Shown here piece after piece: positions 10,861-23,000 of a DNA stretch of 64,000 nucleotides. This DNA comes from Bolinopsis microptera (taxonomy: Eukaryota > Ctenophora > Tentaculata > Lobata > Bolinopsidae). The notes under the pieces were generated by a model. The model ran no database searches. It saw nothing but the letters and a program-made list of their open reading frames with translations, and was not told where the DNA came from. The DNA lies in NCBI RefSeq assembly GCF_026151205.1, contig NC_087077.1, positions 6,906,483 through 6,970,482 of the forward strand, read 5' to 3'. The translations under genes were made by a program, and so were the position numbers. Numbering within the stretch: position 1 is the stretch's first letter; every line of letters starts with the position of its first letter.

Positions 10861-13096
10861 TATTCATCACAGTCATCAGATGACAGTAGTGTTAATGATA
10901 TTGTGAAGAGTATGGAGGCGGACCTTGACCAGAGATTGACCATTCAGAAAACTACAAGAGGCGACACAAAGAAGAACTTGTCAAAGGAAGAGACTGAGGG
11001 CCTAAAATGGCTTGAGTGCATGAACAATGAGGGAAAACTATCCGTTGTTCAAGCTGATAAAGGAGGTGCAGTGATCATTATCAACCCAGAGACACTAAGG
11101 AAGAAGACACTTGAGAAGCTCCAAAACCCGAATATCTATACTGAACTGAAGGAAGATCTCACCCAAACATTACACCATGAGTTATTCCTCAAATGGGTTG
11201 AAGGTAAAGAGAAAGGTTTTATCCATCCGATGACTGCAAAAAGTGTCATGGGTGTTTCTGATAATGATAGCACAAAAGAGGGGAAAGATAAGACCAATGC
11301 AAAGAGCACTTCTTCACATTTCAAGCCAGGAAAAGCCTACTTTTACCCGAGTTTGAAGATCCACAAATTGAAGAGAAAAGACCTTGTGCCAGGCATAGAG
11401 CCCCCTGTGAGACTAGTCACTGCACTACAGGAAGGAATAGCAAAAAGGAGTGATGTCTTCTTGGCCAGTGAGTACTTCAAAAATCTTGAAAAGGACTATT
11501 GCGAAGACTTACTGACTGACTCAACGGACGCACTGAGATGGCTTGAAGTATGCAATGAAGTTGAAACAGACAAACGAGCCCTCCGAGCTTTCACTTTCGA
11601 CTTCAAAGCTCTCTACGACTCATTAAACCCTGAACTTGTCAAGGAAGCCGTTCATCATGCAATGAATACCACCAGACCAGACTGGACAGTGGACACCAGC
11701 ACTCTGTGATTGGCTGGTCGACCTCGTTGATATCAGTCTAAGATCCTCTATTGGATGCTTCGAAGACAAGTGGTACGTCCAAAAGAACGGAGTGCCTACA
11801 GGTGGAAGTCTGTGTGTGCAGTTGGCCAACATAACTGTATTTTATGTAATGAACAAATGCGTTTACAGTAACACTGACATGATGAAGAGAGTCAGGACTG
11901 TAAGACGGTACATTGACGATGGTGCAGGTTTCTTCTACAGCACTGAAAGGAAATTTGACCAGTGGATTTCCGATGTAAACAAATCCTTGAAAGAATATGG
12001 GCTACTCATTGACGAATCCCAATGGAAGGAAGTTGGCACGCCTGTGGCTTTTCTAGATATCGAGTTTTGTTTCGACCCTGAGGGAAACTTACAAACTGAC
12101 CTCCATATCAAGGAAACAGATTCAAGGAGCTATCTACATTTTAGCAGTGCACATCCAAACCACATTTATAGTGGAATAGTTTACAGCCAGTGTATCAGAC
12201 TCAGGAGAATAATCAACTCACAAGAACGACTGGAAACCAGATTGAGTGAATTAAGCCAAGCATTCAAGGCAGCTGCTTATCCCTCAAAAATGGTGAACAA
12301 CATTAGCAAAAAAGTTCTCAACTCCGAAAGAAACCTTGAACGAAGACCTCCCAAGGACAACACACTGAAGCCAGAGATCCTACCAATAAGGGTTGTCTCA
12401 ACCTACGGAAGTGACTCTGACATTGTCACCACAGTGAAAAAGTATGAGGAGAACTTAAAGAAGACCAGAAGTTTTTGTAACCTGAGTGACTCAAAACAAC
12501 AGAGTAACACCCTTGAAGAAAAGAAGAATGGCAAAAAGTTCTTCCAATTTGTCAAGAAAACAGGAAGCAACCTCAAAAGCCGGTTGGTTAAGGTGAAAGA
12601 AATAGCTCTGGGGAATAAGCATGGTCAAACAAGGCCGTGTAGAAAGAAGAACTGTGCAACGTGTGAGTCTATTGATAGTGCTACACAAATCAGCATCAAT
12701 GGGAAACGGGTAAAACCAGCACCAGGTACATGCATCACTTACAACATCATATATTTGATCAGATGTAAACTGTGTGAGAAACCATACGTAGGCAAATCCA
12801 CCAGAATGCTACGGGTAAGGTTTGGCGAACACAGAAGAGCATTCTACAAGATCATCAGTGGGCAAAAGGTTGACACGGATGATGACTCAAACTGCGTAGG
12901 ACTCCACCTCCATATAGAGCATGGACTGACTCAGAAGGAAAATTTTAACAATAGTGTTTCAGTGTGTATCCTAGAAAATTCAAGTCCTAGTAGTTTAGAT
13001 GTTAAGGAGCACCGATATATACATGCCTTAAATTCCCTCCGCCCCTCAGGAATGAATAGTACAAACCCTTTTAAGATTCCTTTATTGCATAATTGA
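10861..13096 (+). mobile_element. Penelope-like element: reverse transcriptase plus GIY-YIG endonuclease, one frameshift
   Basis: Two overlapping frames (to the stop at 11709, and through to 13096) form one Penelope-type protein with a +1 shift near 11700. The first holds SVVQADKGGAVIII, YFYPSLKIHK and motif A (FDFKALYDSL). The second holds motif B (GVPTGGSLCVQLANI) and motif C (YIDDG). Next come a cysteine-rich linker (RPCRKKNCATCE) and a GIY-YIG nuclease (IIYLIRCKLCEKPYVGKS, then RFGEHRRAF, with KEHRYIHALNS near the end). Family enzymes copy RNA into DNA at telomeric or internal sites. The frameshift, and the LINE splitting the 5' part, make this copy non-functional as it stands. Whether the shift is a mutation or a sequencing error cannot be told here. 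Confidence 0.85.
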
Positions 13097-15348
13097 TTTT
13101 TATTTTGTCTGAGGGGCTTTCCATAAATTATTTTTTTTAAATAAATGGTCCTTTTATTGATGTTTCATATTTCACGGCAGTTTCCTTTTCAGAGTTTGAG
13201 TTTATATTTAGAAACTAACCATACTATCTTTTAGATTTATGTCACTTATGATGGCTCCGGCTGAAAGTACTATGACTCATTTTATCTAGAAGATTGTAGT
13301 TTCATTGCTTCTGAAGTAGCTATCAGTTCGCCGGTCAATGTTGGGTATAATACTCTTATAATTAAAGCATTTGAACTAAATCTTTGTTCTACTTAAAGCA
13401 AATTTAACGAATTGCGAATGAAACAAAATTATTCAAAAACTAGAGCAACTAAAACTAAAAATACATTTTAAAACCCATAATTCAGTGTGAATAAAATTTA
13501 ATTATTTTACTTTACTTTATTACGTCGTCGCTTCGATACGCTAGGTAAACTATTAACCTTGCTTCGGCTCGGAAAACGTTGCTTTTTGTATCACGTCTTG
13601 ACCCACTCTGTCGGATTTCACTGTAGAGTTTCAACGATACACTATATATACAGGGGGAGCCGCGCACTCGTGCGCGTCGGGTCAACGTTGCTCTAACCAG
13701 AGCCCTCTCGCTTGCAGTAGCGCGCGACCACCGTCACGCAGTACGCGTAGGCACATGGCTATGTGAAGGGTCAACGTATGACAAGTTGCTTCAGCTTTGG
13801 CCTTTGCTTCGCCCGCATGGCAAATGGCAGAGCAATATTATAATATTATTTTAAAAGGTTGACATTTTCCTTGACGGATGTTACTCGTCTAAATTTCTTC
13901 GAAGTAGCGCGCGCCGCTTTCTTCTCGGCGGCACGAGCTACGAAGTAGCGCGCGCCGGGCCAGATCATTAACAATGGTCAACATTTCCGCGTCAATCAAG
14001 CTCAAGCCAAGTACAATCTTTATTTTAATTTTGCAACGCTGGCATGAAAAATGTACTGTACATTGTTATGTTAATTTTAGCGCTGACGGATGTTACTTGT
14101 TTGTCGTCTAAATTTCAATTGTAGCGCAATGCATTACTGGTCCGCGCCGCGCATCCAATAATTTACTTACTACAACTATTACATATTATTTGCTCTAATC
14201 AGAGCCCTATTGCTTGTATGTTGTAGTAGCGCGCGACCGCTGATATATTCTACTTGTGAAACTTAAACGCGTCACGCAGTTTACCTGGGGACCTCAGGCT
14301 ATTATGTTCATAAACATAACCGAATAGAGATTAGGCGGAATGACAGGCTGAGCGCGGCCCAGTAACACGCAGTACGCGTATACACGTACATGGCTATGTA
14401 AAAACTTGTATATCAATTATCATATATTCAATTAATTATCATTTATTCAATTATCATATATTCATGCATTTGGGGTAGAACTTAAATCCTATCAAGATCA
14501 TAATATAAGTGAAATTATAAATTGTATGCTACTTGGACAATGGTAAAATATTGCTCTTATACAATTACACATTGTACACATAATACATCAAGATAATATG
14601 ATCTGGCGGGTAAGCCGCGCAATTATATGAGCTGAGCTTTGATTCGTCCGCAAGCGTTTGAACTCGCGCGCGCCGTCAGTAGAGATCGAAAATTATATCC
14701 ATGGTAACCTTGATATAAGTGCAATCGAATAGTTTTCATGTGTTTGTTATCGTCTTTTGCTACTCTTGCTCGCATTGACCTGTAACATGCAGTGCTCCGA
14801 ACTTCTTCCACTAGTTACTTTATTTCAACATACTTATAGGCTATCAACTACCCAACAATATAGTCCTATTAACATTTAACAACCACCTGCACCTGCACCA
14901 GCAGTAATCACCGCATTTATTGATATCTGTAAATGGGTAATGTCTGTTCGATGTAAAAACAAGCTATAAAATTTTCCCGTAGCTTACTCATTAAATAATC
15001 CGTTTTCTTAAACCAGCTACTTTGGAAATCGTTATTTGCTTTGTTTTCGTGTATTTCATTAAAACTCTATGTCACAACATATCGCATTCTTGATTTCGAA
15101 TGAGTGAGGCAGTACAGATTACAGAACAGTACAGATTACAGAACATCTCCAGCAGGTTTCTTTTGTGCTGTTATTGCAAACTTATACTCTTTTTGACGAC
15201 CAATGGATTGAAATTGTGTATTTGAATGGAGTTTCATTTGTGCGATCCGTTTGCTGTGCTTGGCAATAATATCAGTTTAATTGATGATGGATGACTGTAA
15301 TTTTATGATTCAACGGTTCTAACTTTTCACCCACATAGGATCTACCAA
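13097..15348. repeat. Right-hand GC-rich repeat cluster and gap before PACRG
   Basis: After the Penelope-like frame come an AT-rich 3' tail and then CpG-rich repeats (about 13510-14400). These carry inverted copies of the left cluster at 13688-13724 and 14190-14238 and a direct copy of 8659-8719 at 14295-14364. From 14600 to 15348 I see no coding. An acceptor-like CCCACATAG at 15330-15338, just before the PACRG start, may end a 5' UTR intron. Confidence 0.6.
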
Positions 15349-16068
15349 ATGGCTTCACAAGTTCTGGTACCGGTCAATAGAACCCTTAAGAAATCCAAGG
15401 ATGAGGAAGCAGAAGGTTTCACCCTCAAAGCTGGTATGAAAAATACCAAAGTAAGAGGTCCCCCAAGTGCTAATGCTTTCAAGGAGCGGCCAGCCAAACC
15501 CACATCTTTCAGAAAATTCTACGAAAGGGGAGACTTTCCCATCCAGTTAGAGCACGATACCAAAGGTAACAAGATCGCATGGAAAGTAGAAATTGAGAAG
15601 CTAGATTTCCATCATTATCTCCCACTTTTCTTCGACGGACTTTGTGAGGTGACTCACCCTTACGAGTTCTTCTCCCGACAAGGAGTCCACGATATGCTGG
15701 AACATGGTTCCCACAAAGTTCTTCCAGTAATCCCTCAACTTATCATCCCGATAAAGAATGCCCTGAACACGAGAAAGAAGTCAAGCGTTTGTACTTCTCT
15801 CAAGATCCTCCAGCACCTTGTTATATCTGCTAACTGCATCGGAGAAGCTCTAGTTCCATACTACCGACAGATTCTTCCCATCCTCAACATCTTCAAAAAC
15901 AAGAACATCAACAAAGGAGATGGGATCGACTACAGCCAACAGAGACGTGAAAATGTCGGCGACCTGATCCAGGAAACTCTGGAAGCCTTCGAGACGCACG
16001 GAGGACCTGATGCTTTCATCAACATAAAATACATGGTGCCAACCTACGAGAGCTGCGTGAACAACTGA
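15349..16068 (+). CDS. PACRG: Parkin co-regulated gene protein (PACRG)
   Basis: A 239-residue single-exon frame matching PACRG throughout: [17 protein letters not shown], the [16 protein letters not shown] block, [39 protein letters not shown] and the C-terminal GDGIDYSQQ region. PACRG is an all-helical ARM/HEAT-like protein of the ciliary axoneme, at the inner junction of the doublet microtubules with FAP20. Full length is expected, and both the N-terminal basic region and the C-terminal helices are present. The absence of introns is notable, since vertebrate PACRG is multi-exonic; an upstream 5' UTR exon is possible. An AATAAA near 16427 is a plausible polyadenylation signal. CFAP57, another axonemal gene, follows on the same strand. 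Confidence 0.95.
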   Translation: MASQVLVPVNRTLKKSKDEEAEGFTLKAGMKNTKVRGPPSANAFKERPAKPTSFRKFYERGDFPIQLEHDTKGNKIAWKVEIEKLDFHHYLPLFFDGLCEVTHPYEFFSRQGVHDMLEHGSHKVLPVIPQLIIPIKNALNTRKKSSVCTSLKILQHLVISANCIGEALVPYYRQILPILNIFKNKNINKGDGIDYSQQRRENVGDLIQETLEAFETHGGPDAFINIKYMVPTYESCVNN

Positions 16069-17001
16069 GAATACAGATCCTTGGTAGACTGTTAAATTAT
16101 TTGGTTCAGGCTTCCGTGTGGATTTTTTAAGATACTGTGAAAACATGTACATAAACAAAATTGATTGTGATATTGAAATGGACAAAACGTAAGGTGAGAG
16201 AGCTTATAATGTTATTTTGAGAGGGTAGAACTGTGGATCCACAAAGCAAATCCTGTGCTCTCCAAACTATTAACTTTCAATCTTAATCTTTTATAGTCTC
16301 ATACCTTGGAAATAATTTTTCGATTTTACATTATGTAGACATTATTTGAGTGTAAATATTATCTGATTTTTTTCATGCACAATGCACATTCATATGTAAC
16401 AGAATTATCATATCATTACTTATCAAAATAAAGAGTCGATCGACTCAAGATCGACATATGAATAAGAGACCTAAAAAGTACAAATCTTTATTCCATTAGG
16501 AATATCTCGTCTGATCCTATGAACCCAACCTGTGAGTCTCGAGTAAGCTGTAAGAAGAATTCACAATCAAATTATAAGCCATGGCAACCGTTTGTCTCTC
16601 ATATCCATATATATTTAAAACACAGCTCGAGTTACACTACTGAGTCCTGCACTACTTGATGATTCCTCTGCAAATAAGTGTACAGCGTCATGCACCAGTC
16701 AGATCCTCCACAAAATTATATTTAGCTTTTTTGAAGTGCAAATTTTATATTATGTGCATGTGATACTTTGGCGATTTTATGAGACTCAATACATGTTAAA
16801 GTCGAAATGTTGTTTCATTGGACGGTCATATGATTACCACATAAATACAATATCAATTATAATTTGCAACCAAATACATCGGTTTTTGAATCAAAAACAA
16901 TAATAATATATATGTTTAAAATTGTGTAACTTACTAATAACTCACTCAACTAACTACTTTTATAGGAAAGTGTTCGGATGTAGAGGAGTAACTCAGAAGT
17001 C
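16069..17001. other. PACRG 3' UTR and CFAP57 upstream region
   Basis: AT-rich and non-coding. It includes the PACRG polyadenylation signal near 16427. A pyrimidine/TATAG acceptor at about 16966, shortly before the CFAP57 start codon, suggests a 5' UTR intron. Confidence 0.45.
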
Positions 17002-20000
17002 ATGTCTATCGCAATCGCCAACTTGAGGCATGTCTTCGGTCTCAAGGGAGACGTCGCGAACAACGTAGCTTTCCAAGATGAGCAGACCATCATCTACCCT
17101 TCGGGGTCCAACTGTATCCTCTACAACATCGAGACCAAGACCCAGAAATTCATCTCAAGTATTGAGAAAAGTGGGGGCATGACAGCGATGGCTCTGACAC
17201 CCAACAAGAGATACATTGCTGTCGCAGAGAAAGGAGAAAAGGCTACCATCACCATCTATGATCTGCAGACACTCCGAAAGAAGAAAGTGCTGACAACAAC
17301 CGATGTTCAGTCCCAGCAGTATGTCAGTCTGGCTTTCTCTCCTGACTCCAAGTATCTAGTGTCTCAAGGTGCCCGACCTGATTGGACGCTGCTTTATTGG
17401 GCTTGGGAGAAGCCAAAACCCATGGCTTCTATCAGGACATCCACTAATGTCAGCAATGAAGTTTACCAGGTTGGTGATTATAATGTTGTCCTTGAATTTG
17501 TCATGTTTAGACATTCAGTGTTGTAGTGCCAATGTTAGTGCTGCAAAATAATAATTTTGTAATGTGTCATCTATCAGCTACCTGCCTAGATTATGTTATA
17601 ACTTGTATTCGTAAGAAATGATATTGAATGAAACCTCCCTTTTCCAGGTATCCTTCAACCCCAACGACAACGCCCAATTCTGTGTGGTAGGTAACGGTGT
17701 CTTCAAAACTTACAAGTTCAACGATGGCACTCTCAAAGCGAACCCTATCCAAAAGATTGAACCCCAGAACTTCTTGTGCCACAGCTGGCTATCCGAGGAC
17801 CGTATCATAGTTGGTACAGATACAGGGAGAATGCTGCTGTTCGAGGGACAAGAACACAAGAAGGACTTCCATGTCAGTTCCCCTGTTGCTCCAGACAGCA
17901 CTGGTGGTGAGAGGTAGGTTCTCAGTTTAGATTTACAAATGCCCAACAAGCCCTAATCTTGACAGATTTTTATAAAATTTACTGAAATTCGTGAAGGATT
18001 AAAATGATTTAGATAACTTTATGGTATAAAATACTTAAATTTGGGGGAATCGGACCCTAGGTTGGAAAGTTGGAATAATAAATATGTGGTTGCATTAGCA
18101 TGGAGTTAAAGTTGTGAGTGAAACATTTGCTTGGTTGCATATATACGACGTGGTGTGTGGACAGTTCAGTAGTCTGTCTTTTCAGTTTCATACGTAACCA
18201 ACAGGATAGAAATTAAACCTTTTACACATTGGGAGAAGTTGCTTAATTTCTATATATATTTTCAGTCGTTTTCCACTAAATATTTCGAGTGGTGGGTAAG
18301 TGCAAATTCTCAGATAAACCAATCCGTGTATGGCCAAAATATAAGTGTGGTGGATGCTACACTATATGACGTTTTTGGCAATTGGCACATTTTCGGGCAC
18401 GCATGAAAGTTATTCCATTTGACAATTATTGTCGTTAGATTATACAGTGAATCTCCATCTGCATCCCATTGGTTCGTCCGGTCAAATCTCTGACAAGCCG
18501 AGTTGAGGTCTTTAAAATCTGGCAGGATCGCTCCACTTTCTGCTAACTGATAGAACTTTGATCTTGAAGTAGCCAAGAAGCTTTAAAATCTGACAGGATC
18601 GCACCACTTTCTCCTACTTATAGAACTTTGGTCTTGAAATAGCCAATTTAATGCAATAGCAGTATTAGCACAATTCAAGAATAATATATTATCATAATTT
18701 GCCTTAATTCTCCGCACATTTTCTACATATTTCATTGAGAAACACCGCACCTAAACTACATTTTTCATAATAAATACCGCCCATAACTCGCACAGTTAGC
18801 ATCTTTCGACAGCCACGTTACATTACTTTTCACTTATGCAAGAATATCACTGCGCTTCAATGCAACTCAGTATGCTAGCCTCTATCAAAATGAGGACTAA
18901 CACAAAAATTGTAAATAAATCCACCTACTGACATGATACAGCTTAATATAGGAAGGCGAATGAAGCTTTGACTGAATTAGGCATGCATCTATTTAGTTTT
19001 TGGTTGAATTTCAATACTTACAAGTGTAAAGGTGATGAGGAATGGGATGTCGGGGATGCAAACGATTTGGAGAATGTTACCAGTTATGCCTTGAAGAAAT
19101 AATGTCGGTTTGAAAATTGAAGTTATACCGACAGTCTTGTGCAATAATTCAACCATAAGAACAGATGATTGTCGTGACGTAGTGTGCGGTTACATATGCA
19201 ATCTGCTTCATAAGCAACCACTGTCCCCCGCATAGTGCAAAACGTGCACATGAAAACACCGAGGAATCATAACTTATATCGTCTGGCGTCTGTGGCCGCC
19301 CGAAAAATTTACACATCGTAGAGCTGGAGCCGCTTGAGTGCTTCAAGTCGATAATAACGAACTGATTTTTCAGGAGTGGTACAGCAGGACAAAGTGAGAC
19401 AAGTGAGAGTGCGATGAGGGCACAGACTCCCGTCCTCTGTGTAACTAAATACTCCAAGGGATTCCTGTGCAGTGCGGGTAACGGTGTGGTCTACATGTAC
19501 GAGAAGACCGATGAGAGGGAGCTGTACAAGAAAGCAAGGGAAATTAGGATTCCTATTTCTGCTGACTCCGCTCAGGCTACTGCCAATATGAAGGTAAACA
19601 CAGTTCTTATATTGTGATCATAATCAGCTTTTTAAAAGAATTGACTATAGTTGTATACCTGTTCTTGATTTATGTGACTTGGTAAGAGAGAAAAGTAATC
19701 TTAATAATCAGTATTGTACACACATTAAGAAATAACAGAGAGGCCTTGTTGTTATTGTTAAATTCTCCTATGATTAGCTAGAAACTTTCACTCCCAAAGA
19801 AACTGCCCTCAATCCTCACCATGTTCACATGCCCTCATAATACGTTCCATTTAATGCCGTGTCCTGCTTACTGTAAGGTGACAGATCTAGCTAATGGGTA
19901 CCCAGGGAAGCCCATCACGCAAGAACAGCAGATTCTACAATGCCCGATCTAGGTGGTCGACATAGTCCACAATCCATATACATCGGGAAAAGAACATATT

Positions 20001-23000
20001 TTAGGGAATCGTGGACAACATAACTGTTGTAAAGCAAGAAGATAATTTAAGTGGAGTTTTTACTAACAGAACTTTGCCCAGGGTGCGCTACACGAGATAA
20101 TGCATATGACCATCAGTCCGTCTGAAGAGACCATCATCGCCGGAACTCGCAACAACCAGCTCTACACCATTGGACTGACTGGAGCAGAGATCTCTAAAGG
20201 AGAGCAGTCTCTGTTTGAGACCCTGTCTCAGCCTTTCCATTACGATCAGATAACTGGTCTAGATGTGTGTATCAGGAAGCCGCTTGTCTCTACTTGCTCA
20301 CTCGATAGGACTGTGAGGATTTGGAATTACGAGAACAAGTAAGTAGCTCATCAGAAATTGATAATTTTTATTGCCGCTTTTAATTATTTACAAGAGTGGA
20401 TCATTGCAAATCGCACTTTGTTGAACACTGTTATATTGGTACATGATAATAAGGAGGGAAACATTTACAGTTCTCTGGACCTGACAAAGGAATTCCAAGA
20501 GGAAGCATTCAGTGTCGCCCTGCATCCATCTGGACTGTACGTTCTAGTTGGGTTCAGTGACAAACTCCGACTTATGAACATCCTCATCGACGATATTCAA
20601 CCTTTCAAAGAGTTCACTATTCGTGGCTGTCGCGAGGTATGTGGTTCTTAATCATGTTTATTGTCCTGTTGTGTAGTGTGTACTCATTTTTATGGGAATT
20701 ATACCTTATTGAGAAAAACTGGTTCAGGTAATTAAATAGTTCAAAATGGTGATCAAATCCCAAATAATCAAAACATCAAAGAAGTTCATTATTACTGTAC
20801 GCTTTAAGAGTTCATCGGATCAAGATACTGGATGTGCCCATTTTATAGTCTTGATTTGTTTGTACATTTTTATGTCACTGACGACTTTAACATCTCAATT
20901 AACAAAAAACTAATTTTTTCAAATATTTAAATTGTCCACCTAATTATAATAGCTAGTAACTCAATCTCTTATGATCGGAATGAGTACAAAGTCAGTGACT
21001 GATCAATGGTATCAAGTCTGTGATTCAACTCTTTCAGTATCTTGTTGTCAAGATGTCTCTCTAACTTTTCAAATTTCTTGGCCAAACCTTCAACCGTCTC
21101 CTCAATGACGCTTACTTTGTCTCTATCACAAACGGGATCAAATGAAACTATCTGAGGTGAATCCATTCTGATCGCATCATTGAATTCACCCATCCGTTTG
21201 CTTGGAATTGTGCGCTCGTACTCCATGATGAATCTGCCGCGCTCGATTCGCGCATATAACTCCGCCGTCTCAAAGATTCTAGAGTAGCTGTCAGCCATCA
21301 GAGCAATCAATAAGTTGAGAACAATGACCGATGAGACCACGATCCATCCCATGGAGAGAATCATCCACCAAATTTTTACGGAGCTGTCGTCGACCCCTTT
21401 ATCATAGTCGTAATCAATCAAAACCATTCTGAGAACTAGGAACATTCCTTCGTACCAGCTATCATTAGTGTACGTGGTTTTCAGGAAGACACAGAAAGCT
21501 GGAATGTAGAGAGCTATAAACATGGTTGCTATGGTGCTGAGATCCTTGCCACAGTACCTCATGTACACAACGAAGGGGCCTACTTTTTTTGTTATCTGCA
21601 GTTTAAAGAAGCAGGTAATCCACAGTGCCATGATGGAAATGGCTCCGTAAATGTCCACCCAAGTGACGTAACTAGTTGGTCCTTTCCAGGGTCGTTCAGC
21701 TTCGTTCATCTGTCCCAACACGTTGGGATCTGTGTGGAGGTTGCCAAAGATTGAGCAGGAAATGTTGAGAATCAGGTATATCATGAGCAGGTTGTCCACC
21801 ACAAAGTCAAGCAATACAGCTGGAGAAGACTTGACGTCGTCAAATATCGTGATCTGTTTCCGGCCATACTTCCTTGTCAAGAACAGGTCCATTCTTTTAC
21901 CTTTGAAGTGGAGATTAGAGAGTTCCTGTTGATATGTGGTCTCAAACAGATCATTTAGGAACGCAGTGTATCCGTACCTCTGACGAAGAAGGCTGATATT
22001 CTGCCTTGATCTCCAGACATATGCCCCAGTTGATGCAATGAGCATCAACAAGTAAAACCCATCACCAAACGTGAACTTGAAATCGCTCTTCAGGAAATCC
22101 CTGTAGTCCATAACATAAAGCAAGCTCCAAATAAACAGGTACAGCCCCACAAATGACAGTTTGATGTTTGCCCGAGCTTTTCCGTACATCTCCCACTTAG
22201 CAGCTGTGAGCCTCTCAAACATTGGATGCTCAATGAGGCCCATGTTAGACAGCCAGACCAGGTAGTGGTAGAAGGAGGTGTTGGTGTCAGGGCAACTTCC
22301 CAGCATCCTATCCAGTTTGTAGTACCGTTCACCCTGGTATAAATCCTCCGTTACAAACTGGTTGAACACTTCTCTTGTGATTGTCGGCATGGTATAAGCT
22401 ATTCTCATCGCACCCATGATACCGGATTTGTCCTCAATGCAAGGATTTGCCCCTTCTTCCAATAGAAAAGCTGAGATTTCAGAGTGGGAATAGTAGGATG
22501 ATATTACGATTGGGGTATGATAATTCTCGTCAGGACAGTCAATACTTGCTCCGTAATCCAGCAGCATTTTCATGGCATCAAGGCAGCCATACTGGGCGGC
22601 AATATGAATAGCTTGGCGCCCGAGTTCACCTGAGGCATGGTTAATAAAAGCACCATTCCTAATCAGGATGTTAATAGTGTCTGTGTTGTTTATCATTACT
22701 GCGTAGAAAAGGGGTGTGTATCCTCTGGAATCCTCTAAGTTTAAATCATAGCCGCTATCTATCATCCAATTCAAAGTGCTTCGGTTGCAATACTGAGCTG
22801 CCAAATGAATTATACCTTGTCCCAGTTCATCTTTCTCCTCTGGGTCAACTATGTCAAGAATGTTTTGTAGTCTTGATTCGTCGTACTCGATCGGAACGAA
22901 TTCTTCTGTGTACATTCCTATGCCTTGCTCTGCTGCCATTTGATCGAGATACCTGAAAGCTGCGTGAGGGTCTGGCGTGTCGTCGCTGACAAACTTTGGA

